Below, piece after piece: positions 24,723-36,735 of a stretch of 64,000 nucleotides of DNA. The notes beneath the pieces were generated by a model, which searched no databases, was not told the origin of the DNA, and worked only from the letters and a program-made list of their open reading frames with translations. Numbering within the stretch: the first letter of the stretch is position 1; every line of letters starts with the position of its first letter. This DNA comes from Opisthorchis felineus (Eukaryota > Platyhelminthes > Trematoda > Opisthorchiida > Opisthorchiidae), in contig SJOL01007286.1 of assembly GCA_004794785.1 (NCBI GenBank), positions 893,568-957,567 on the forward strand, read 5' to 3'. Position numbers and translations under genes: made by a program.

Positions 24723-24856
24723 AGTATGTAGGGTCCCCAGATGGTTAGTCTAGTGCTTAGTTGGTTTAAAAACTATCTTAACAAGTGCCTTCCTTTTGGT
24801 AAACAACATGTTGCCATATTTAAGGTGACCCCCTGTAGTGCTATGTACAGGTTAGC

Positions 24857-24868
24857 GGGGGGGGGGGG
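24857..24868. repeat. G12 homopolymer
   Basis: A run of 12 G follows TTAGC. Such runs are rare in this AT-rich sequence and prone to length errors. Confidence 0.8.
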
Positions 24869-24998
24869 CAAACACTCATATTAGAGCTCCCACGTATACG
24901 GTTATGACATACTGTATTCAAAATCACAGTTAAGAACTAGGTACAGACAAAAAGAAACTGCACTTTTGTATCTAAGAGAGGTTGCATAGATAAAGTAA

Positions 24999-25064
24999 CA
25001 TCATAAACGAGAGATTCAGCTGGATTTCAGGTGAGTCTCCCATATGCAAATGAGTGTATTTTGC
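24999..25064. repeat. fragment of the hammerhead-repeat family (right arm only)
   Basis: The stretch from ACATCATAAACGAGAG through TGGATTTCAGGTGAG to GCAAATGAGTGTATTTTGC matches the right foldback arm of the copies at 18.8 and 41.5 kb. No hammerhead core is present. Confidence 0.65.
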
Positions 25065-26617
25065 TAAAGTAACATATCATTTAACGTGTCACTTTGTGAA
25101 TCTTTGATATTCTTCTTGTGCTAATATACTTGAAACAGATGTAGCAACTCAGCAAACTTTGCGTTGATGCTACGGAGAATCAGTCGGGATGCACCTTTTT
25201 CGTTTTCAATCTTGGGTTCATCCGAAGGTTTTCCCACATCTGCTCAAATTGCTGTACTAAATGCATGACATAGAATACCGGTCAAAACCTCTTGGTTGCA
25301 TCAGAAACCCCTTCTTAGTCGATGTGCCATAAAAATTTCCTCGTATAATTGACGAAAGACGCCTGGTTAGAATGAGCTTCTAACCTGGTTAGGGACCGCT
25401 CAAGTGGTTTTACTTAGGCAATCCATTTAAAAACATCTATCATTTAAACTCACTTGAGTTCTGATTGCGGTTCTCCTGACACTCTCTCCCGAGCAAGCTA
25501 ACATCAGGCTATGCTACTTCACTTCTTATAGTATATCTATTCTGAGCGGCTGCGGACTACCCAAGACACGCGAGCAGGAATATTCGGGGATCGATTAAAA
25601 CCCCTCACCTGCCAATTCATTAGACGAATTCCTATGGAGGGGCGAGAGTGCCTGTTTTTGTGACCATGGATTCGGGTTTATCTCCGTGCAAATTGTGGAA
25701 AAACAACCATAGATTTTAGCGTTTTCCTGATGAAGTCGTGCTTGCTGTTCCTATGGCTTCCAAATATATCGGCAAGAAAAGAACGATGATGCTTGGAGTA
25801 TGCAGTGTTGGTGTGTGGTTAGGTACGAGCACGAAAACATTCGTATCTCACTAGAAACAAATTAAGTAGATATTTAGACAGACACAGGCTAAGGCCCACA
25901 TCAGCTAGCTTGTGGTATGGGAAAGGGCGGATTTAATATTTTGCAAGCCCCCTTCGGATAGCGGCTGACTCAAATCCAAGAAGCGGATGATAAATTAGGA
26001 ATATTTTAACGTTAAAGTACTTTTCAAGGTGATAAGACCAGCGAAAACATGTTTTGCCTGCAGTTGTAGTGCTTAAAATCATCTCGATAGCCTCCAGTTG
26101 GAGGATATAATAAAGCCGAGCATAATATGCTGGACACTGCATTGCACTAATTATTGTGGGTTTAGTAAAGCTTAGAGATTTAAAATCAAACTGTGTAACA
26201 AAATTAAGAGCTTTTCCTCAGGAAGTTTATATATTGCACTTCAAAAATCTGTGGTTTATCGGTCGATTGGCAAACAATGTTGGTCCGGAAAAACTAGTTG
26301 GATGAAATAAGCAGACTATAAACTAGCATTATTAATATTATCATCATAGTAAGGCTTTTCTCCTTCATCGGTCATCCATAAGAAGAAAGTAGTTCACCTC
26401 TTTGTGGAATCTCAATTTACATATCTGTGTGAATAACGCGTCCCATAATGTGAGCTTAAATCAGGCCAAATGGTCTGGCAGGCAAAGTCGAAAGAGGGGT
26501 GTGCATCATCTGTTTAATCGTGAATAAACTGACCCGAGTGATTGATCAGTAGATTAGTAAAGTTAGTTCAGCTGCCTCACATAGTCACAATCGTCAGTAC
26601 TTTGGCACGTATAAAGA
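25065..26617. other. no gene seen
   Basis: Short open frames only; no repeat family or RNA recognised. Confidence 0.35.
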
Positions 26618-27353
26618 TTAGGGTGGATTTTGTGGGACTTTTATCCACGATTCTCCTGCAACAGCGTCAAAATTTTGCCTAAATTGCCAAAATGCACTGT
26701 TGATTTGAGTGTTTTGTATTTTATTAGCCTCAAAATTAAGGCCTCTTCTGCATAAATCGAATACATCTGATTCCAGATAAGCGCCCTTCAAAGAAGTTTT
26801 TTCGTACAACGGTTGCAGTTGATCCATCCCCAAATCTGTATTTTCTACTAAATCATTCCCGACGAAAACCGCGAAATGTGTTTCAGCACTTAAATCCTCT
26901 CCCAAAAGGAGCGAAAACAACAAGTTTGATCTGTTTTCGCATATATTCCCAGTGCACATCAGGTTTCTCACCGCAGCTAAGGATCGAACTGGATCTCCAT
27001 CTAGATTTCCAAAACTGGTACATAGAATAAAGTGAAAAAATCAGTGCACACTACCTCAGCATCATCCTTAAGATTGCTCACCAACGTGTATCTTCCTCCA
27101 GGTAACTCTGCGCTGACCACATCGCAAGCCTTCTCAAACGTCTCGTATATACCGAACCGAGATTGAAAAATTCTCCCAGGAAATCGTTCAAGGCTTCAGC
27201 AATGACGAGGTAAATTCTTAAATTATCGCTCTTGTCATCAAATGCATTTAGTTGTTCATTCAGCTGGTACGGCGCCCACCTCGGTCGACAGACATTCCCG
27301 GTTGCTTTTGGGCAAAACTGATCAACAACTTCCACCAATATTTGCCTGAACTG
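26618..27353 (-). CDS. candidate C-terminal exons of an unrecognised gene
   Basis: The last exon is open from 27,014 to a stop at 26,618 (131 codons, reading FGNLDGDPVRSLAAVRNLM, later LYEKTSLKGAYLESDVF). It joins in phase 2 to an upstream frame 27,353-27,082 through donor GTGAGC and acceptor GTACCAG, giving a 67-bp intron. The upstream exon reads QFRQILVEVVDQFCPKATG and RWAPYQLNEQLNAFDD. There is real doubt: in 27,080-27,450 all three minus frames are open for long stretches, and another frame gives very protein-like text (RFGIYETFEKACDVVSAEL then PGGRYTLVSNLKDDAE). The true frame use is therefore uncertain, and more than one short intron may be present. The family is not recognised; several Cys residues are present. 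Confidence 0.35.
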
Positions 27354-27587
27354 CTGCAACCAACGCAGGTCAGTATCGTGCAATCAAAGATCACTGACAA
27401 ATGGACTTCCGAACTAACAAATGCACTGGCGTAGTAGTCATGGAAAATGAAGAATATATTAGGAAAATGGACACCGTTCTAACGGGTAGGAAGAGATTTA
27501 ACTTTGATACCAGTTGACCAAAGGAAAGGCTGACTACGTGAATAATACATACTTAAAGGCTATCCGTTTGCATCAAAACCCTTCGAG

Positions 27588-28731
27588 TTATTGGACTCCT
27601 AGGAGATCACCTATCCAGGTGGGGCACATTATTGATGACACTGTGATGAGGTGTGTTTCCCAATCGTGCAAGTCAGTGGAGTGAAATAAAATAATGTCTC
27701 TTGAAATTTGTGAGATCATCATGATCTTGAGTAAAAACTCGGACTGTGAACCGCTGGCCATCGGTTTGTGAAGTTCCTCCTTTCGATACCCGTAAGCGGC
27801 ACATCGATTAACTGAAATGCCGTCCATTGTCTTACAAGCACATCGACATAATTAAGTGACGCCTGCCGTATTGATACCAACTGGATAACATGTATGTGAA
27901 GTTAATCTATGTTGTAAAATCTATAAACCTCGTAGGGCAGTTTCATTCTAACTGGGAATTGACAGCAGTTTGCATCTCACGAATCTTCTGAATGACACGA
28001 ACTCATAACATCCCGGCTAGCAGTTGAAGACTAAAGCGTTTGGTCACTGACTGCTCATCAGCCATGTGATTAGCTGCCACTTATTCTTTAACCACGAGAT
28101 TCAATTCAGGTGGTCACGTCTTGACCGGCTTCTTAGCTGACGACTTCCCAGGTGTAATGTACACTCGTCGTGTATATTGTTCTTCTTCTGAACTGCTTGT
28201 AGTTTCTTGTGGCACACTTCGCCAACGGGTCAGTTTGCAAACACATTTGCTCGTTTCTGCTGGAGATTTTTGAATGGAGCAACATCTTAGTCTGTAAATA
28301 CTAGGAAACGCTTCAGACATGACTGATTCACTTACTGTAACATGATTTGTCATGTGCCAGAGAAAATGGTTCCAGCAATTCTCTTGTTCGTCAGTATCTA
28401 ACATCAGGTAAACTGGTTTAGTTCGCTTTTTGTGCAAATTTTGATAGAGAACACACCGTGCCCGTGAGCAAGCTAATCAAAATACAATTATATAGCAGAA
28501 TTGAACGCATAGTATAACATTCAGGTACGTAGGTCACCAAATAAGTTATTGATTAATGTAAATCTACTTTTCGTCAGCTATGAACCGCGTGTAGTTCACG
28601 AAGTATTTTGGCTCTAAAGCATGGAGCCGAGAAATTATTCTGGATGTTCGGTCGCAACCTAAAACCAAAAAATCGATCACTTTTGGTCTATTTAGCGGAA
28701 TCGCGTGGACAGCCAGCTTTGGTTTCATCAT
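27588..28731 (-). CDS. cluster of candidate upstream exons, unrecognised
   Basis: Three minus-strand frames look like coding pieces of one gene, possibly the one ending at 26,618. At 28,731-28,571 a frame starts MMKPKLAVHAIPLNRPK, continues VIDFLVLGCDRTSRIISRL and reaches a donor-like GTAGAT in phase 2. At about 28,434-28,114 the text includes TKPVYLMLDTDEQENCWN and a serine/glutamate-rich tail, with an internal GTAAGT donor. At 27,827-27,588 the text includes CAAYGYRKEELHKPMASG. I could not connect them with consistent phases, so exon edges are not claimed. Confidence 0.25.
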
Positions 28732-29579
28732 GGCTTGCCGCCAAAGGTGCAATTATCAGGATCTAATCATTCAAAACAGCTCACTTTGAGTCCTGATTCA
28801 CCTATTACAGTCTACTCTGGTATAAAATTCTATGACCCCGTTGGTTTCTTTCCCCTGATCCCGGAAAATGGGAAGGATGCTACAACGGCTGTATGTAACT
28901 TCATTGCGTGTCTAACCAACCCAGGTGTCTGCATCCAGTAGGCTAGCCACAGCAGCATAGCACTCTAGAATATGACTGTTTTCTCTGAAACATTCACCGG
29001 TAGAGGATGCAGTGTCCAACTGACTTCAGAACATGCATCGCAAACCCCTTTCCTCTGTCTACATGTCCAGTGACTGAAGCTTTGCCTTTGTGTTTGTAGG
29101 GTGGAAGAGTAACTGAATGGTTTCTCTCAGTCTAGTTTTCTAGCAATTATTATGTCTTGACTCTCTGCAAATATTCTGGAGGCCAGCGGATTTCTACGGC
29201 CTGCGACCAGTCTACGACAATCTGGTTCAGCTCACTGTGTGAAGATTTTTCCTAATGAGCTCTGGATCTAATCTGGATCTCCAAGGCACAGCAGTGGTAT
29301 GTTTATTGCTCAGTAGTTTCCAAACCTCGAAAAAACTGACACCCGAACACCAGAATCTTGTTGACTATCAGTGATTTGGTTCATTGTTTTTCTTCTTTCA
29401 ATACTGGGAATTTGTTCAACGCAACAGTCATATTTGTTCGTTCAGTAGCTACCACTCTGAGTGTGGAAGCTACCCCGCAGTCCATCCGGCTTACCAGTAC
29501 TCCCAAAAAGCAGAGTCATGAAAAACCAGTCATCTCGAGCACCGCTGCACATACAGAAAACCGAGGAATTTTCACTTCT

Positions 29580-30390
29580 TAGATCAAAAGGCAGCATTAG
29601 ACTCCTTTAGGCGCAGTGCTTGGTAGGTCCTGAAAAGTGTTCACAGCATTGCTGATACACTTTTCTAATCCGCGGAGCCGGATTCTTCTGAGTCTACCAT
29701 CAAAACTGGAGTTTGACAAGGCTTTTCATTGTCAATCATCCTTCTCAACTCGTTGCTGAATTATTTACTGAAAGGACCCTTGGTTAGTCTACCACTCCCA
29801 GCTTCTAACTCCTTCTGAGGAAGACCTAAACTATGCCGGATTTATGGTGCTGCTTACCCCCGTTCCACTCAGACATAAACTCAGCAAAACAAGCCAAACA
29901 ATTTTATGAGATTTGGCATGCTCTTTGCATTTTTAAGGGGAAAGATACTATCCAAGGACCAGATGAGTACACCACCAAAGCTGCTTACAGCATTAGAAAC
30001 ACTAGAGATGGTACGCGAACATCTTGAGCTGTGCAGCTCCATCACTTTAATCCCCGGCATGATAACGACGTGAATGCTTAAAATCATTGGCCCCCGACCT
30101 GCTTTCCTAAAACTTAGACACCTCTGGCCTGTCGGCATGGGGATCGACGTACAGCATGGAAGTGGGTTTAAAATCAAGCAATAAGGGCAAAAACTATAGC
30201 TTCTTAGACAGTCGAATACTCTTTGTGAATTATTGGAACATGAATTTAGCAATGCTGAAGCGCAATGAGTGATTTTTCTCAGCAAGTCATCTGCTTGATC
30301 CTGATGATCTGGTTCAGCTGAAACAAATAAGCTGGTTTTGTCATTCACTTCATATGCCAGGTGATAGTTCTCCTCGTATTGTCCCATCTA
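29580..30390 (+). mobile_element. decayed non-LTR reverse transcriptase, copy 4
   Basis: Across shifting plus-strand frames the order of reverse transcriptase motifs is retained: DQKAALDSF (motif A, about 29,582), TIKTGV-QGFSLS near 29,705-29,740 in place of the GVRQGCPLSP box, DLNYAGFMVLL near 29,825-29,860 in place of YADD, and FLKLRHLWPVGMG near 30,105-30,140 matching the ARAAFANLRHLW-like region of the family. Several stops and frame changes occur. The long minus-strand open frame over 29,881-30,387 is its shadow. No GAT tail was found, so it may belong to a related subfamily. It lies between candidate exons of minus-strand genes. Confidence 0.6.
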
Positions 30391-30816
30391 CTGAAGTAGG
30401 CTCCTAGTGAAACCCACAAGGTGGGTGCCACATGGAGGCAGAACCTGAAGATTACAACCATGGGTTTCAGTTACACAGGTATATATCGTCGTCGATGCTG
30501 GGTTGCCAGGTACCCAACACATCAATGGATTGGGCGCTCACCGACATGATGAGGCCAAAAAAACAAGCAAAGCTGTTCTATCTATTCTGCCAATGTCAGT
30601 TCTTAGCACATTATTCCTCCGCTTCTGTTTGCTTGCCGTACCCAATTCGGAAGGGTTGTTCAAAGTTGGAAAACAGCACACAACTAGTTTTGACCTTTTT
30701 GAGACTCATAATCGAGTTTCCATCAGTTTTATGTTCTGCTTAAAAACGAAACTCTACGCATATTTCAAAGTACACCAATTTCGAATCTGCTCTGGTATTG
30801 ACCGCAGGCTCAACTG

Positions 30817-30891
30817 AATCGCAGCCGAATCCCTCATTTATAGTAATCCTTCAGCTGAAGAATGGTATAAATGAGACATTCGGCTGTGATT
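30817..30891. repeat. 75-bp near-perfect palindrome
   Basis: The left arm AATCGCAGCCGAAT continues through CTCATTTATA to CTTCAG and is mirrored on the other side (TATAAATGAG, then ATTCGGCTGTGATT), with CAGCTG at the centre. About 31 of 37 positions pair. It could be a small foldback transposon or a replication-derived palindrome. Confidence 0.75.
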
Positions 30892-31525
30892 TAGATGAGC
30901 CTCCAGTTAACACTAAATTAGTTTCTAACTAAGTGTATTCCGCCAAGGACATACAATTTAGTTTTCAGGTAAAACAACTACTAATAGTCATAAGTTGCTT
31001 TTGCTGGGAAAGTGAAAACTGATTCTACTAGTTTCACAGCAGGAACATGACGGAACAGACTGTGGAGGGATAATCAAGGACATTGCATGGAGATTTTTAT
31101 TGTCGGCATTCTCTGAATGCCGATTTTGGATGCATTTTGTCTTGGTCTTTTATTCTGTCTCTTGAACTAACAGGAACCAGTTAAATTGTATTGCTCCACA
31201 GTTATCGTCCTTGAAATTAACAACCTGAAACAGTTGCTGTGACCTATTGATTGTTTGTGTATCTCATGACAATGCTGAGTTGTTACGGCACTAGAATTGC
31301 TCTTCCCATTAGGTCATGAGCCTGTCAGAAGCGTTTTAAAAAGCTGATACACTTGTCCGTGCGCCCGTATACCTTACAAACCGTATGTCTAGATGGTTGA
31401 CTTTGCTGTGTTCCCATATATTACCTTAGACATGGTCTACGTCTCGGGCCTATAAAGATTTGAATTTAACGTAAAGGAGTGTATGGTAATGAAAAAACAT
31501 ACTAACGTATAAATTGGGACCCCAC

Positions 31526-31780
31526 CTAATAGCACTTGCTTTGATTGACAGGAATCCGGAAAGTTGGTAATGGATGTCTGTGTAAACAGTCGACCATCCT
31601 TCAATATCCAAAACAAACGGGTTAATAGAACAGTCTACAAATACGACTCCCCAAAATTCCTCATTTGTAATCATGTTTATTGTTTTGTCTCGGAAGATAA
31701 CTATGCAATAAAAAAACGAAAACTTACACGAATATACTTGTAAGGATAGAAAGTTTACTGGGCTCCAAACCAGCATCATT
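31526..31780 (-). CDS. candidate internal exon, unrecognised
   Basis: A 255-nt minus-strand exon fits between an acceptor (TACTTTGATCGACAG) and a donor (ATTAG then GTGGGG), phase 2 in and out. It reads MMLVWSPVNFLSLQ, a phenylalanine-rich stretch, INMITNEEFWGVVFVDCS and WSTVYTDIHYQLSGFLSI. The F-rich part (27 nt with GTAAGT and a T-run ending GCATAG) could itself be a very short retained intron in frame. No family is recognised and partners were not identified. Confidence 0.35.
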
Positions 31781-31799
31781 CTGTCGATCAAAGTAACTT

Positions 31800-34700
31800 A
31801 TTGCGAAGAAACTGTACGAATCACTTGTTTGTATTCATGATAGAGAGCAAAAGAGTGAACAACACAGGCCTAACGAATCAGACTGAGTACTACATAAGTG
31901 TCCAGATTATTGCAGCTCAACTCACAGTGCATCAGGATCTGTAAAACGGGTAAAGAAAACAGAACATTCAGATGACACTAATTGATAAACAAATGACTGA
32001 CTTTCAACTGTGTCTGGTTGCTCCTGGGATCAGGCCAACAGATCACTCGTGCAAGGTTCAAAACAGATCAGTAGACCAAATTGCTCATATTTTCCTAGTT
32101 ATGGTGAACGAGGAGTTCAGTTCTAAAGCGAGCACCCTAAAGGGTGACGAAAACACGTGACTGAGTTATGTCGGGAGGCACTAATTTTTTAGACCATTAT
32201 AATTTGTCTCTTGATCAGACGGCGCTCAACGACGATGTGGGTATGAAACGGCGTGCAGCTAATATGTAGAAAAATAGTGCATCACAAATTTTTAAAGTGG
32301 TCGTTCAAATATGTGAATCACATTGCGTGTTTTGGTTTATAAACCATGTCTCCGAAAAATACCTATCCTGACAGAAGATGTAGCGCGAATGAACCAACCA
32401 GAATCGCAAGTGTTGGAAAAGCCTATTGCTTTACAGGCACTGAGTGACTTAAGAGTCCATTTTCTGCACTAAGCTTTGTTGTCTTCATTCAGAACTCCAG
32501 CTGTCTCACTAATGTGAGTCTAGCGTACATCGATTTTGGAATGTGAAGAGCCAGCCAAAGCTCAAATTTACCGTACTAGGTTTTTGATGATTAACGTGGC
32601 TCCTTTCCGGAAAGACTTGGCAAACAATCGGTGGATTTTGACACAAAACGTTATTCCGGCCAAGTGAATAGGTTACAAGATTGATCGATTTTAAGGCAAA
32701 TTTTAAACCAGTCATTCAGATACCTTTTAACTAGCAGACATAGTCAGTGCCAAATTTTTATCAAAGCTCCTTGTAGGTTGGTGTACATGACTAACACTTA
32801 CGACGGATTGGCTGGGGGAAATCACTCTTGGGCCGAATCGGGTTTTTGACCTAGCACTTCGGTTCAGAGCAGTTTATCTAAATATTCCTCCTGAATGCTG
32901 TTCCCAAATTTTGTTGACCTGTATCGAGTTGGTAAGCGCTATAACAGGTTGTTTACCAAACCCTTGCTTCTCCCCGTAAAATGGGTGCATGATTTCCACT
33001 TTAGGCCATAAGAGTTTCCAAAACTGTTATATTCGTCTCATCGGACCAGCTTCAGTGGTCGCCTGCGCGTTCCTTTGGTTTCTAATCCTGCGATCGCTCT
33101 GATAATTAGTTGTTCCCTTCCCCAGACTCTAATGGACATATGGTCGTTGTTTAACCTCAACTGCGGAGTACCCACCTATTGTTATTTCTCCCATTTTCTC
33201 CCCAAGCACTTTCAGGCTGCCAGCTTTTCAACTCGCGTGCGAAAGACGTCTTGCACAAATCTGCTAGAGCTATTTCCATATACCGCCGCAATTTAACTTT
33301 GACGACACGCTGCGGACGCCAATTTTTCAAACTCACCAAATTATCCTACTCCGAACCAGACAAAATCTCAGCACACTTGGATTCAGTTAATGGCTTCTTT
33401 GATCGAAAGCTTCAGAGACACATATAGTCTGCTACATTTGTTAGTAGATGGCCGAGTGGTCCGTTTTATGACTGACAAGATGCCCGGTAAAACTTCGCTC
33501 AAACTTCCCACAATCCAGTCGTTTCCCAAAAAAATGGATGCTCATATAATTTCTGGCATGCTTTTTTAGTGTGTTTTAATTTTGATTTCCAATGAATGGC
33601 ATATATACTTCTCGGAGCATTTCACTCGTCAGAGGACTTTCTCGGGGGTTGCTGTAAATGGCCCGATTTTATTTTATGGGACTAAGGATGATGAGGCTAT
33701 CTATCAGGAACGTTTTTGCTTACTTCATGAATTCCATCCAGCTAAATGCATATCCACATTAGTTAGTAGTACCCTCTGTTCGTACTCATCCATTGAGCCT
33801 GTTATCTTTGGCTCTATGCCAAAACACATTACACTGCCATTACTCGGCTTTGTCGGATATCATTAAGCAGGACGCCTTCCTCGCAAAGTAGCTGGTGATC
33901 CCCCTCCCTGCTGGAGTTGAACGTCTCAGCCAGTTTTTCAGAGAACAATGGAAATCAAGAACAGTAGCTGTCGCTTCCTTAAACTTATCTTTGGAATGGA
34001 AACAGATGTAAGCTCATTTTGTACTGTGTCGCAACATTCCAACCATAGTTTGCGTTGTCTTCCTAGGTCTTTTCAGTTACGTTTTACTGGGAGCCGCTAA
34101 TTACAAAATAATGTTCTTTCGTGGAATTGTGAGATTAGTGGCTATAAAATGACACGTTCAATTTTAGGCGTGTTTATTCGTATGTTACCAAACCCCACAG
34201 TTTATCCTGATGACCCGTTGTGATGCGCCTTCATGGAACTTTGAGGCACTGGATAGAAAAACATTGGCTGACTCTAGTTTCTCGACCGCTACTCGCTAAT
34301 ATAGTCAATTTTGCTTACGTTAGAAAGTGAACCTATATTCAGCGACTAAATGGACTCTTAAAGCTTATTGCGGTAGCTTTAAAACATTTATGAGATGGGC
34401 CAACAAGATGGAAAAGGGCGCACCTTCAGCGAATTAAGGGAAGATCAACCTCAAGTTTTTAAAAAAATAGAGTTTGTAACTTGCTAGGTAGTGAACATAT
34501 ATTATAGAGCGTTGTGTTCGGCTTTAAAGGCATATAAAAGAGAAGGGGAAGGAACCAGGAGCCGACAGTTAGCTTTCAAATGCCTCAGTGTTTCCATTAA
34601 TAAAAAGTTGAGAGAATTCGCGAAACGCATAGTTCTGCACAGATTCATCCGATGGGCATGCCGGTCTATTGTCGACGTTATGCTATACGCTGTTGGCGCT

Positions 34701-34850
34701 TCTTTGAAGCTTATGTAATGTGATTTCATCTTGAACAGACATTGACCTCTCAGAATAATAGGGTGGTTAACAACGGGTGAGAGATGTAGGTAAACATAAA
34801 ATAATATCTGGTCTTACTGAGTGGTTTGAAAACATGCCTGTTTTTCTCAG
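31800..34850. other. no firm gene
   Basis: Several plus-strand frames of 60-94 codons occur at 33,075-33,866 and 34,491-34,718. They may include exons leading to the candidate exon at 34,851, but none has clear paired splice sites. No repeat family recognised. Confidence 0.3.
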
Positions 34851-35041
34851 GATGATCACGAAACGAAGCTGGATTGTCAGGTATGAGGCCACCCAATTGT
34901 GTGATCACTCTAGCTGCACGTGCAGCTGTGATTCAGATGTGGAATCAACATCACCTGGTCCTGTGACTTTCCATTGTTACACCACTGTAACCCTTTTTAA
35001 TCAGGAAACCATTGAATATTGGTATGCACGCAAACCGGATA
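34851..35041 (+). CDS. candidate internal exon, Cys-rich, unrecognised
   Basis: A strong acceptor (GCCTGTTTTTCTCAG) and a strong donor (GTAAGTAA) bracket a 191-nt open frame, phase 2 in and phase 1 out. It reads MITKRSWIVRYEATQLCDH, then a Cys-rich SSCTCSCDSD, then VTFHCYTTVTLFNQET and YWYARKPD. The region around 34,915 is a small palindrome (AGCTGCACGTGCAGCT). Family not recognised; flanking exons not found. Confidence 0.35.
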
Positions 35042-35526
35042 GTAAGTAACAGCTTAACAACCTCGTGACAGATAATCCAGATAATTCATCCCTAATCCAC
35101 AAACAAGAACGATGTTTTTCAACGAGTTTACTCTGCTTCAGTCCGAATTTCCTGAAATGAGGGCGTGTAAAAAATAGCAGTTGCTTTTCATGCCTTATTG
35201 AGATTTGCATCTTCTGTTTTTCTGTAGTAATCCTGAATGGCAATTCCTCATAACTCAGAAATTATGGATCTAGTGGAGGCGGTCAAACCGTAGGTTGGCA
35301 ACTGCCTTTTAATCAAGCTTTGGATGCACGTACCAATAAGTCGAAAAGGCTTCATTTTGCATTAAAAATTTGACGGAAATACCCGACACGTGAGCAGATT
35401 TTCTCGTAGGTTTAACCCTAATAAATATATCATCAGTCCTGATTTAGCATTGAGGCCTGATGACGAGACCGTTTATCTTCCAGTTGTATGGGATGTAATT
35501 TTTTTCCTGTAAACTCTCACGTGAAG

Positions 35527-35750
35527 ACGTAACACACTACTCATAAGGTTGCTGAAAATTCTTCGACAGCCCACGACCGGTTTTGCCCTTCTTGGGGCTC
35601 ATCAGGTAGGCACAGTCCCCGAGTTTCCGTCAACCTTAGGTTCTACTTGTAACCAAATTTCACGAAATTAGTGAAGTACACTCATTTGCAAACAAATTTG
35701 ATTTTACGAGAGACTCACCTGGAACCCAGCTGAATCTCTCGTTTATGGTG
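35527..35750 (-). repeat. hammerhead-bearing repeat, copy 3 (left arm only)
   Basis: It starts ACGTAACACACTACTC, carries the hammerhead region, then TTCTACTTG and the left foldback arm (about 35,671-35,747, with ACACTCATTTGCAAAC and CACCTGGAACCCAGC). The right arm seen at 41.5 kb is absent. Confidence 0.75.
35569..35611 (-). ncRNA. hammerhead ribozyme, copy 3 (core mutated)
   Basis: Stem I (GCCUAC with GUGGGC), the CUGAUGA core and a perfect four-pair stem II (GCCC with GGGC, loop CAAGAA) are intact and the cleavage site is GUC. The second core box reads AAAA instead of GAAA; that G is catalytic in hammerheads, so this copy should be inactive. Confidence 0.75.
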
Positions 35751-36700
35751 CTGCTAAGCAACTGAATGTGCTACACCAGGCTACTTTACTCAAAAACAAA
35801 AGTTCCTGTATGGTTAAATAATCCACTGTAAGCAAGTGATTCATCACAACCAAGCTGAATCAGTGAGACAGTCTAAAACAGCCTATCCATTATTAATGGC
35901 CTGATAGCAACTTTCAAAAATACAACTGAACACGTATCGTCTTTTTGGGAGTACAATAGTGAAATCTTAGATCAAACACAAATACTTTAAACGTGCTGTT
36001 TCTCCACACCCTTCGACTGCTATGTGAATCCTTCACCTGGTTTACAAACAGAAGTGAGTATAGGACATGTAACATGTCATTCGGATCCGCTAGTCTGACG
36101 TTCACGAACTGCGCATGTAATGTTTGCGCAGGACCAGATGATGTGAACCTGATGATAGTGATCGTGCATGCTGACGTTAGATGTGTATCATTGTTTGGGT
36201 ATATGCTGAACCGTGGGGTAATCTACTTCACACATACTTATGTCTGGCCTCGTTAATGTTTAGGTGTGAACTGAACGGTTCCGCAGGTGCGTGTCCTGTA
36301 TGTGATCTGGAGCTGAATTTCATCCTGTGAGCTCCTGGAATGTTCAGTTATTGAGATGGCTGACTTCAATCAATCCTTCTAGGCGAGAGGTCAACCTTAG
36401 CCTCTCTTGGATGATTTGTACCTGAAGTTTTAGAACACGTAACCAGTTAGGCAGTCCCTGAGGTTCGTAGAATTGCACTCCAACGGAATTTTGCCTCGCA
36501 AAATATGTATGCTGCTAGTATTGCAACGCTTCAAGGGATCAACTAAGCGTCCACCTCCTGTGGTGTGCCAAACCTCTGTTGCCCTATCATGTCCACAGTC
36601 TCATTATTTGTCGTCTGTTTGCCTCTCAGGCTCATTTAGCGGACAAATTCTTTGTAACTAGTTGTCTGCACTGACTAATGATACCAAGCACTACAGATGC
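35751..36700. other. no gene seen
   Basis: Short open frames on both strands overlap at 35,914-36,256 without convincing splice context. Confidence 0.3.
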
Positions 36701-36701
36701 A

Positions 36702-36735
36702 CATCATTATCATCATCATCATCATCACCGTCATC
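36702..36735. repeat. (CAT)n run, 3' tail of RTE copy 5
   Basis: CAT repeats interrupted by TAT and CCG; on the element strand this is the GAT tail. Confidence 0.7.

Noticed and set aside
25725..25760. CTGATGA core-like strings elsewhere (for example 25,728, 36,129, 51,561)
   Set aside because: No stem II hairpin and GAAA follow, so they are chance matches to the hammerhead core.
29881..30387. 168-codon minus frame
   Set aside because: It is the shadow of a plus-strand decayed reverse transcriptase with ordered motifs.
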